From: Saprospirales bacterium
GTDB lineage: Bacteria > Bacteroidota > Bacteroidia > Chitinophagales > Saprospiraceae
Direction of reading: 5' to 3'
DNA: 64,000 nucleotides
NCBI GenBank assembly: GCA_016719895.1
Contig: JADJYG010000002.1
Coordinates: 1 to 64,000 of the forward strand
Shown here: piece after piece, positions 25,332 through 32,743 of the stretch
Layout: each line of letters begins with the position of its first letter
Numbering within the stretch: position 1 is the first letter of the stretch
Program-made: the position numbers and the translations under genes
Notes under the pieces: generated by a model
Seen by the model: only the letters and a program-made list of their open reading frames with translations
Database searches by the model: none
Told to the model about the DNA's origin: nothing

Positions 25332-27674
25332 TCAGCGGATCAAGGTCACATCGCCGGCATACATTTTCCGGAACCCGTCCACAAACTCGATATCCAGCTG
25401 ATAGATATATACCCCTGGCGCGGCGTCGCTGCCGTTGGCGATACCGTCCCAGCCGCGTTCTACGGTGTTGGGTAAATAGTTGAAATCTTCAAAAACCTTG
25501 CCTCCCCAGCGGTCTAAAATACGGAACACATGCACGGTCTTGAGCTGATTGGAATACACCGATGCGTAAAAATAGCTGTTGGCCCAACCGCCCTGCGGCA
25601 TAAAAACATTCGGGATATACAGGCGGTATTCCTTCCGCACTTCCACAAGCATGGATGCGGAAGCCGGACAGCCGAAGGTGTCGAATGCGTGCACCTCCAC
25701 CAGGCAATCCTCCAGCGGGCGAAGGCTGATGCCGGAAACTCCGGCCGGGAGATCGTTTGCACAAGTTGCCGACCACTCGACGGTCGAAACCGGATAATTG
25801 AACGCCGCCGGGATGTCGATGGATTCCCCTACCAGCAGCACCGTATCCGGGGGCAGCTGCGCCACAAACGCCTGTTGCCGCAGATTTTTAACTTCGGCCG
25901 GAAAACCCCGGATGCAACCGCTGGTATCCCGCACATAGGCCTTGTACTTCCCGGAGCCGAGCTGCGTAAACTCGGAACCGGCCTGGAACGGACCGTCGCT
26001 GCTCAGGGCATACACATAGGGAGGAAAGCCGCCGGAGGCGTTCACCCCGATGCTGCCGCTGAGGCCGTGGTGGCACATGTTGCCGGTTGTTTCGGTGGCG
26101 GCCCGCAGGGGTTCCACCCGGAAGCTGTCGATGGCCTGACAACCCTCGGAGTCCGTTACGGTCACCGCCACCGTGCCACCGGCATGCAGGGGCGTTTTGT
26201 CTAGCGTGGCGCCGGTGCTCCACTGGTACGAATAAGGTGGGGCGCCGGCGCTGACGGCGACGGCGGCCTCCCCGGCCGGCCAGTTGTCGCACAGGGGTGC
26301 GCGCAGCAACCCGGCCCGAACCTCCACACTGTCGGCCTGCACCAGTTGCTGTGTCGCGGCGGCGGTACAGCCGGTGGCGGCGCCTGTGACGGTCACGCTG
26401 TAGGCGCCGGAGGGCAGGCCGGTCAGCTTAGCAACCGTGTCCCGGGTGTTCCACCAATAGCGCACCCCCTCCTCCGCCAACACGAAGGCGCTGATCGACC
26501 CGTCGTTTTTTCCGTTGCAGGACGGGTGTTCGATCGACAACACCACTTGCGGAGGCTCGACGGCATGCACGTAGATGGTGTCGAACAGCGCGCAGCCGCC
26601 GGCCTTGGTGACTTCCACGGTGTACAACCCCGGCTGATTCACTTCCTGCACCCGGGCGGTATCGCCGCCCGGCAGCCAGCGGTACCGAAACTGGTCGCCT
26701 GTCAGGCTGGGCACGAGCCGGACGAAGCCGTTGTTGCAAAAGAAAACCTCCTGGTTGGGCAGCACGTCCACAAAACCTGGAACAGTGAACGGGAGAAAAA
26801 GCCGGCAGCTGTCGCTCAGTGTGGAAAAGGGGGTAAACTCGACGGTGATCTGGTCGCCGATCTTGGGATTTTGAATGGTGATGCGCCGGCTGGTCTGGCC
26901 CGTGGACCAGCGGTAGTCGCGAAAGCCCAGCGGCGCTTCCAGGGTAATCTCCGGGTCGCCGGGGCAGTAGTTGACCGGCGTGACACCGGTGGTTAGGCAG
27001 GAAGCGTCGAACAGGGCCATGCCCCAGTGGCCGCCCTGGCTGCAATCGTAGGTAGAAACCTGGACCGTTACGATCTGGCCGACATAATCCCGCAGGTCGA
27101 CGCCGGCAGTGGTCCAGTTGCGGTACCGGATATTGCCTTGGCTTTTGAACCCGTCGATGCCGGCGGCGGCGGTGACCTGGTAGAAGCCGCAGGGCAGGAT
27201 GTTGCCCGTTTGGTCCGTCACCACCAGTTCGAATTTGGGTTGCTCGACCGGAAGGTGGTCAGGGTCTTCAAAAATCACGGCAAACTGGTACTGAAACAAG
27301 GTGTTGCCGGCATCCACCCGGAAGGACGTGATCAAGCGTTCATATTGTGCGCCGTTGATGCTGTTGCCCAGTTGGATGGCGTACTGGCTGCCCGGCGGCA
27401 CGAAAGGGATGGCTTCGTTGATCACTTCCGGCACGTTACCATCGGCCAAACTGCGGATGTGGTGTCGCAGGGGGGCCAGGCCGTAGCTGGTGGAAAGGAT
27501 ATCGACGGTGTTGGCAGTCAGGTTGGCCGCCCAGCTGCCGTAGGTACCACGCCAAGCGTGAAACGTGCCAGTTTCGAAACCCAGGTTGGCGCAATCGTTG
27601 AGCGGGGTTTGGCTGAGGCAGGGGGTGGTAATGAGGAATACAAAGGCGGAAATGATTAAAGCGATTTTAAGCAT
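25332..27674 (-). CDS. Secreted adhesin-like protein with gliding-motility (T9SS) C-terminal domain
   Basis: 780 aa with signal peptide MLKIALIISAFVFLITTPCLSQ. The N-terminal domain (about 25-215) is a beta-sandwich beginning CANLGFETGTFHAWRG. A string of immunoglobulin-like and SprB-type repeats follows (HPSCNGKNDGSISAF, GLPSGAYSVTVTG, GGFPPYVYALSSDG). The end, from LYIPNVFMPQGGWANSYFYA through FRILDRWGGKVFEDFN to YAGDVTLIR, is the gliding-motility-associated C-terminal domain that directs export by the type IX system and attachment to the surface. A role in adhesion is likely. It stands alone, ending 46 bases from the palindrome. Confidence 0.9.
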   Translation of the reverse strand: MLKIALIISAFVFLITTPCLSQTPLNDCANLGFETGTFHAWRGTYGSWAANLTANTVDILSTSYGLAPLRHHIRSLADGNVPEVINEAIPFVPPGSQYAIQLGNSINGAQYERLITSFRVDAGNTLFQYQFAVIFEDPDHLPVEQPKFELVVTDQTGNILPCGFYQVTAAAGIDGFKSQGNIRYRNWTTAGVDLRDYVGQIVTVQVSTYDCSQGGHWGMALFDASCLTTGVTPVNYCPGDPEITLEAPLGFRDYRWSTGQTSRRITIQNPKIGDQITVEFTPFSTLSDSCRLFLPFTVPGFVDVLPNQEVFFCNNGFVRLVPSLTGDQFRYRWLPGGDTARVQEVNQPGLYTVEVTKAGGCALFDTIYVHAVEPPQVVLSIEHPSCNGKNDGSISAFVLAEEGVRYWWNTRDTVAKLTGLPSGAYSVTVTGAATGCTAAATQQLVQADSVEVRAGLLRAPLCDNWPAGEAAVAVSAGAPPYSYQWSTGATLDKTPLHAGGTVAVTVTDSEGCQAIDSFRVEPLRAATETTGNMCHHGLSGSIGVNASGGFPPYVYALSSDGPFQAGSEFTQLGSGKYKAYVRDTSGCIRGFPAEVKNLRQQAFVAQLPPDTVLLVGESIDIPAAFNYPVSTVEWSATCANDLPAGVSGISLRPLEDCLVEVHAFDTFGCPASASMLVEVRKEYRLYIPNVFMPQGGWANSYFYASVYSNQLKTVHVFRILDRWGGKVFEDFNYLPNTVERGWDGIANGSDAAPGVYIYQLDIEFVDGFRKMYAGDVTLIR

Positions 27675-27795
27675 CGGTAATGGAATGATTGGTGAACAAA
27701 TCGTATTTACATGGTAATAGAATTTTTCAAGTGAACAATAGAATACTGTCCGGAAACCAGTTGAGCACTCGTTTTCCGGAAACTGTATTTCCCTC

Positions 27796-27959
27796 CAGTG
27801 ATTCTCGCTTTGCCTTTAACCACCGATTCTCTGGGGACTTGTCATGTTGGAAACAGCCACACAAGCCAAATTTTATGCTGGAATGTTGGCTTGTGTGGCT
27901 GTTTCCAACATGACAAGCCCCCGTTAACGTGAAGAATTGGTGCAAACCGAGAATTGCTG
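27796..27959 (+). mobile_element. 164-bp MITE-like element, copy A
   Basis: Imperfect terminal inverted repeats (CAGTGATTCTCGCTTTGCC / CAGCAATTCTCGGTTTGCA) enclose a central stem of about 32 bp whose arms begin CTTGTCATGTTGGAAACAGC. ATTTCCCTC is directly repeated at both borders, a 9-bp target duplication. It has no coding capacity. A second copy in the opposite orientation is at 41925-42089. Confidence 0.9.
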
Positions 27960-28189
27960 ATTTCCCTCAAAACAGATTTGAAAAAATTGTCAGATGACTG
28001 AGAACAAGAGCACAACGCCTCGCCTCTCCGGTAAATTGCTATGTTAAGAAATGATTGCTCCCTGGCCAACCGGATATTTTGATACCTTCACTCGCCGAAA
28101 GCAGGTTTACAAAAAAAAATCGCCCTCCCAACATGCTTTAACACCGTGTACACGGATCAATGCGATAATCTTGTAAAATACACAAATCA
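27960..28189. other. Short non-coding region before the trypsin/FGE gene
   Basis: About 230 bases with no gene. TAATCTTG near 28171, close to TAnnTTTG and shortly before the next start codon, may be a weak -7 box. ACACCGTGTACACGG near 28141 has a small palindrome that could be an operator. Confidence 0.35.
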
Positions 28190-29722
28190 ATGAAAACCAT
28201 TCTATTAACCCTTTCCTGCACCCTGATACTCCAGCATTTGACTGCCCAGGATCACCCGTTCATCAAATCTATCGTGCGCATTACTGCGCAGATTGAAGGC
28301 GTCGGCGAAGAAACCGGCGCCGGGATTATCGTCGGCAAGGAAGGCGGCAGGTATTTTTTGGTCACGGCGCAACATGTAGTGGCGGAGTCCGACGACATCA
28401 GCCTGCTGGTGCACGGGGTGAAGTCCAAATACAAAGCGACGCTGGTACATGCCGACGACAGCCTCGACGCGGCAGTGCTGGCTTTTACGCCGGAAAAACC
28501 GCTGGAGATCAGCCAACTCATTCCCGCCGAAGAAACGATCATTGCACAAGGCAAAAAAGTGCAAAGTATCGGCCATCCCGGCGGCGGCTACTGGATACCC
28601 AACTTGATCAATATCGTTCAGCAAACCTCCCTGTACGAGGACGAACGTTTTTTCAGCATCACCCCTCAGGCCGTTGTGGGCGGCTGCTCGGGCGGACCCG
28701 TTTTTCTGGAAAACGGCGCCTGGCTGGGCATGATCACAGAGACCGGCATGGTGCAGGCCAAATGCCTGAAGGCGGACGCCCTCACCCGGTGGCTGCAAAA
28801 ACAAGCCGCACACCATGGTTTTATTTATACGCCGGCGCCGGAAATGGTGGCCTTTAAGGCCGGGATCAGTCGCGTGGATTCGTTTTTCATACACCTGCTG
28901 ACCGACAGCTGGTCCGGCGAACCGCTGGACTACAGCACCCTGGGCCTGACGGAGGTCGGGGCGTTCTCCATTGGAAAATACGAGACTACGGTCCTGGAGT
29001 TCGAGGCCTTCGTCATCGCAAGCGGCTACGTGACAACGGCGGAGCGCACCGGCTATAGCAACGCGATCCGGAAGGACCCGGATGAATCCCGGTATTTACA
29101 ACGAATGCGCAACGTCAACTGGCGGCACGACGAATTCGGGCGGCTGCGGCCCCGCAGCGCGTATGACCGCCCGGTCATTCATGTCAGTTGGGAGGATGCC
29201 GACGCCTATTGCCGCTGGGTCAGCCAACGTACGGGCAAAAACTACCGGCTCCCGGGTGGTAATGAGTGGATATACGCTTTTTTGCCGGCAAAAAACAAAC
29301 CCAGCCGCCCCACAGCGGTATTCGGCAATATCATGGATTCCACCTGGAACACCCAAATCGGTATCAACATGATGCCCAACCTGCTCTTTACCAAATATGC
29401 CGACGGCCATACCTTGCTTGCCCCGGCAGGCGCTTTTTCACCCAACGCCTGGGGGGTGCATGACCTGTACGGCAATGTGAGCGAATGGGTCAGCGATGGT
29501 ATAGAAGACTGGAACGAAGAGGAGGGCGACTTTGTCCGGCATTTGTTTTTGGGCCCGAACTGGCTGGTTTGGTACCGCAACGATAAACAACTCTTTGTTC
29601 AGGGGGGGTATCCGTACTGCTTCCTGGAAGGCGAATCCTCGGGGCAAGAGTACGCTTTTGAGCCGGCCTTGCGCGCCAAAGAGGCGAACTGTTTTTTGGG
29701 CTTCCGGGTGGCGGGCGATTGA
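28190..29722 (+). CDS. Exported trypsin-like protease fused to an FGE-sulfatase (SUMF1) domain
   Basis: 510 aa with signal peptide MKTILLTLSCTLILQHLTAQ. Residues 25-215 form a trypsin-fold peptidase with the triad in place: His in LVTAQHVVAE, Asp in DDSLDAAVLAF, Ser in VVGGCSGGPVFL. Residues 255-510 are an FGE-sulfatase/SUMF1 fold: VGAFSIGKYETTVLEFEAFV, DRPVIHVSWEDADAYCRWVS, YRLPGGNEWIYAF, WGVHDLYGNVSEWV and the final CFLGFRVAGD. The two catalytic Cys of true formylglycine enzymes are not evident, so the fold probably binds ligands. It is the first gene of a three-gene operon (28-base and 9-base gaps) that ends with an EAD-like membrane protein. Confidence 0.88.
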   Translation: MKTILLTLSCTLILQHLTAQDHPFIKSIVRITAQIEGVGEETGAGIIVGKEGGRYFLVTAQHVVAESDDISLLVHGVKSKYKATLVHADDSLDAAVLAFTPEKPLEISQLIPAEETIIAQGKKVQSIGHPGGGYWIPNLINIVQQTSLYEDERFFSITPQAVVGGCSGGPVFLENGAWLGMITETGMVQAKCLKADALTRWLQKQAAHHGFIYTPAPEMVAFKAGISRVDSFFIHLLTDSWSGEPLDYSTLGLTEVGAFSIGKYETTVLEFEAFVIASGYVTTAERTGYSNAIRKDPDESRYLQRMRNVNWRHDEFGRLRPRSAYDRPVIHVSWEDADAYCRWVSQRTGKNYRLPGGNEWIYAFLPAKNKPSRPTAVFGNIMDSTWNTQIGINMMPNLLFTKYADGHTLLAPAGAFSPNAWGVHDLYGNVSEWVSDGIEDWNEEEGDFVRHLFLGPNWLVWYRNDKQLFVQGGYPYCFLEGESSGQEYAFEPALRAKEANCFLGFRVAGD

Positions 29723-29750
29723 TCTGAACGCACTTTAATTTATCCGTATC

Positions 29751-30509
29751 ATGCATATTCGCAAAATTTTAGTCCTTGCTTTTTCAATCCTGGCGCCAAT
29801 CTGCGCCGCTGCCCAGCGCGACAGCGCCTGGTTGAAAAAAAACGACCAGGGCAACCGATTCGAAGGCAACTACGCGCGGCAAGTGGCTAACCCCTCGATC
29901 GAACTGGTGTCGCTCACCGGCAATTTCGAGCCCTACCAGGCCGGCGCCCGGCAACAGTTACAAGTACTGATATACCTGCCCGGGGGTGGAGATTACCTGA
30001 TCAAAGCGGAGGAGCTGCGCCCAATCCAGTACTACTGGATGCAGAGCAAAGAAACCAAAGGCCGTCCGGGCTGGAACCGGTTTGAAAACTGGCCGGTCGA
30101 CGGCTGGCTGAAGCGCCTGAACGTGCCAGCCGACAACCTCGGCGTGGTGGCTTATGCCGGCGACCCCAAGCGCCACCGCTTTGCCCCGGTACTGCTTTTT
30201 CACAGCAGCGCCCCGGCGGAAGTCAAGCGTTATATCGCCAAATTGCGCCTCGGGCATGCCATAGTCAAAGGCAAGGCTAAAATTTATCGCGGCGCCTATG
30301 ACCGGGCCATTCCGCCGGCCGACAAGCTGATCAACACCTTGTCGATCCGGAGTTATTCGGAGGGTAGCAACCTGCCGCTGCTGTTGCCCGCAGAACCCAT
30401 GGGCCGGGAAGCCGGATGGATTACCGTGGCCCTGGAGTTGGAAAAAACGGGCGGCGGCCAAAAGATCGCGTACACCTTTTGCCTGTACCACCAGCCGGCA
30501 CTTCCATAA
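29751..30509 (+). CDS. Secreted protein of unknown function
   Basis: 252 aa with signal peptide MHIRKILVLAFSILAPICAAAQ. The mature part is beta-rich (PSIELVSLTGNFEPYQAGAR, QQLQVLIYLPGGGDYLIKAE, FAPVLLFHSSAPAEVKRYIA). No family was recognised. It sits between the exported trypsin/FGE protein and the EAD-like membrane protein, nine bases from the latter. It probably works with both in the periplasm or on the surface. Confidence 0.65.
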   Translation: MHIRKILVLAFSILAPICAAAQRDSAWLKKNDQGNRFEGNYARQVANPSIELVSLTGNFEPYQAGARQQLQVLIYLPGGGDYLIKAEELRPIQYYWMQSKETKGRPGWNRFENWPVDGWLKRLNVPADNLGVVAYAGDPKRHRFAPVLLFHSSAPAEVKRYIAKLRLGHAIVKGKAKIYRGAYDRAIPPADKLINTLSIRSYSEGSNLPLLLPAEPMGREAGWITVALELEKTGGGQKIAYTFCLYHQPALP

Positions 30510-30518
30510 CACACCATC

Positions 30519-31841
30519 ATGAGCGATCAAACGACGATTAACCGCCTAATCGGAGAGGACGACCTGAAACAAGCGATCAACTTCCTGCACGAGCGCACCA
30601 AAGGGCAGGCGCCGGAGCAGCACGAAACCCTGTTGCTGCTGGCTGCCCGCTGGGAAAAAATGCAGCGCCAGGAAATGGAAAATACGGAAGATCCGGATGA
30701 ACTGCGCCGCGAACACAGTCGCATCGTGAAAGCCCTGATCCGGCTGAACAACGAGACCTTTCAGCCGCCGCGTTTCCTGGGCAGCCGAAGGAGCCGCCGT
30801 TTTGCCGTAGCCGGCCTGGCGGTGCTGAGCGCCGCAGTTGTTTTTTGGATGTTTCAGCCCAGAAACGATTTCGAAAGCGCCATCGACCTTGTATGTAAAC
30901 GGGTGGCATTCACCTTTTTAAAGGGCAACAGCCAGGTCTTTGGCAACGAACCGCTCCGGCAATTGCGGGTGCAAAATTTTACGCAAACCGGTATACAGGC
31001 AAACCGGGTTTGGATGGATTTGGATAATGACGGTGCGGTATACGAAAAAGAAGCCGCCGTGCCGGAGGGCCTGATCAGCCTGTTGCCGGTCCCCGATGCC
31101 GGCGGCGCGGAGTTTTCGGCAGGCCCCCTGCACTTGTCCTCGCTTGCTTATGCGCCGGGCGCCCGGCTAAGTATAGGCACTTCTGCTGGAAACCCACGCG
31201 AACTTCAGCTGGATGTGCTTCATTCTGCGCGCACCCAAGGCGAGTTTGATTTTTCAGACAGCCTGCTGTTTTTTGCCAACCTGGTGGAAATATCCGGCCC
31301 AGGTTTGTCCGGCAACCCCGGCCAGTTGGCGGGGCTGATCGTACCCGCCGGCGCATCCAAAATATTTGTGGAGAACACGCAGTCGCTGGCCACCTTTTAC
31401 CTCGAATTTAAAGATTCCCTGCATTTCTCCGTTCCAAAGATGGCCGTCGATGACCTCGATTTCTCCATCAAAACGGGTGAAGAGCGCGTGAGCAGCCTTG
31501 TTTCCGGCCAAATCCGGCTGACGGATGGGCGAGGGAACGCTTACCGTACGGTTGCGCTGGAGAAGAACAGCGAGTTGACGCTGGAACCTTCCGGCGAAGT
31601 ATTGGTTCAGGAGCTGAGCGTCCGCCCGGAGCAGATCAGTCTGCGGCTGACCGGTAATTTCAGGGTTATCCGCACGGGCAATTCGGCTGCGTTGAACATA
31701 CAAAACCCCCTGATGGGCGAATGGCTGTGGCACAACCATAGTTATACGGTGCTGGCTCTGGGGTTTGCCTTACTGGCTGCTTTCGGAGTGCTGTGGTTCG
31801 GTTCGCCGGCTTCAATTATTGCGGCGCGTCGGGCGGCGTGA
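30519..31841 (+). CDS. Membrane protein with EAD-like N-terminal helical domain
   Basis: 440 aa. Residues 1-85 form a helical bundle (INRLIGEDDLKQAINFLHER, then LLLLAARWEKMQRQE, DPDELRREHSRIVKALIRLN). The layout is that of effector-associated domains of the EAD11 type, which are adaptor modules in bacterial conflict systems. A membrane helix (RRFAVAGLAVLSAAVVFWMF, about 94-113) leads to a large exported beta-rich region. A second helix lies near the C-terminus (TVLALGFALLAAFGVLWFG). It is the third gene of the trypsin/FGE operon. Its 3' end overlaps that of the opposite EAD-like gene by 26 bases. EAD assignment is by pattern and needs profile comparison. Confidence 0.6.
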   Translation: MSDQTTINRLIGEDDLKQAINFLHERTKGQAPEQHETLLLLAARWEKMQRQEMENTEDPDELRREHSRIVKALIRLNNETFQPPRFLGSRRSRRFAVAGLAVLSAAVVFWMFQPRNDFESAIDLVCKRVAFTFLKGNSQVFGNEPLRQLRVQNFTQTGIQANRVWMDLDNDGAVYEKEAAVPEGLISLLPVPDAGGAEFSAGPLHLSSLAYAPGARLSIGTSAGNPRELQLDVLHSARTQGEFDFSDSLLFFANLVEISGPGLSGNPGQLAGLIVPAGASKIFVENTQSLATFYLEFKDSLHFSVPKMAVDDLDFSIKTGEERVSSLVSGQIRLTDGRGNAYRTVALEKNSELTLEPSGEVLVQELSVRPEQISLRLTGNFRVIRTGNSAALNIQNPLMGEWLWHNHSYTVLALGFALLAAFGVLWFGSPASIIAARRAA

Positions 31842-32595
31842 TCCATGCTCCGTCGAACAGGGGGTTCCAGTTGGACTCCCCTTCGTTGTGGAACTCCGCG
31901 CTGATGTCGCCGATGCGCAGGTACAATTGCCGGTCTGCGTCGTAGAGCGTTATATAATCCGGCGAGTTGGTCAGTATCTGAAACGTGCCGACAACCTGGT
32001 TGTTTTTTATTTCCTGGCATGTTTTGTCATCTTCCATGCGGAAAATACTTTGTCCGTTGGCCTCGTTGTACTCTGATTTCCATACGGCATAGCCGCCATG
32101 CGCCGCCATGACATCGTACAACAGCGTGCCTTCGGCCGGGCCGCTGGCTTCGTCGGCCGCCATATCCGGATTGGCAGTCAACTCGGTGTCTTCGGCCAGG
32201 GCATCGCCTTCGCTGCCGCCGCCGCGGCTGAGCGCGATGATCAAAATGATCAGGAGCAGTACCGCTCCGCCGCCGATGAGATAGAGCCGGTTCATGTTTT
32301 TAGCGGGTGCGGTGTACGTGCCGGTGCGGTTGAACTGGGCCAGATACTCCGGGGTTAGTTGCGGCAGGAGTTTTAATATGGCATCATTGATTTTGGCGCG
32401 TTCCTTGGCTTCGGCTTCTTCGTCCATGGTGCCGATCTGCACATTGCGTTGCAAGGTTTTCATCCGGTTTTGCAACATCACCAGGTGATCAATAGTATCG
32501 GCATTGTTTTCTTTGACGTAATGATAGAGCTCGTCGAGCGATTGTTCCGTTTTACCGGAGGCGATGAGGTCCCGAATTCGGTCAATTAATGTCAT
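31816..32595 (-). CDS. Membrane protein with EAD-like N-terminal helical domain
   Basis: 259 aa. The N-terminal 85 residues (IRDLIASGKTEQSLDELYHY, then HLVMLQNRMKTLQRNVQIGT and INDAILKLLPQL) match the EAD11-type pattern more clearly than the neighbouring gene does. A membrane helix follows (RLYLIGGGAVLLLIILIIAL, about 104-123), then an exported domain of about 130 residues (ETLLYDVMAAHGGYAVWKSE-like region, ending AWITPPDAPQ). It is convergent with the previous operon and overlaps it by 26 bases. The shared domain plan (EAD, helix, exported sensor) suggests the two proteins meet through their cytoplasmic domains. Confidence 0.68.
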   Translation of the reverse strand: MTLIDRIRDLIASGKTEQSLDELYHYVKENNADTIDHLVMLQNRMKTLQRNVQIGTMDEEAEAKERAKINDAILKLLPQLTPEYLAQFNRTGTYTAPAKNMNRLYLIGGGAVLLLIILIIALSRGGGSEGDALAEDTELTANPDMAADEASGPAEGTLLYDVMAAHGGYAVWKSEYNEANGQSIFRMEDDKTCQEIKNNQVVGTFQILTNSPDYITLYDADRQLYLRIGDISAEFHNEGESNWNPLFDGAWITPPDAPQ

Positions 32596-32743
32596 ATGGC
32601 GCCATTTGATTTGTTAAGAAGTGTTCCGGGCCGTAAAATTACTGTATTCGCGTTGGTTTTATCCTGCACGGCCCTTTTTTTAATTACGCCGGCCAACCGG
32701 GTCTTGTCGCATGCTTGCTGGCGGTATGAGGTGGGTCAGTTTA

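Noticed and set aside
27796..27959. Plain transcription terminator between genes
   Set aside because: A second copy elsewhere, conserved ends and a 9-bp direct duplication at each copy show it is a transposed element, whatever its effect on transcription.
28190..29722. True formylglycine-generating enzyme
   Set aside because: The fold motifs are present, but no catalytic Cys pair and no sulfatase gene nearby were seen, so ligand binding is more likely than catalysis.
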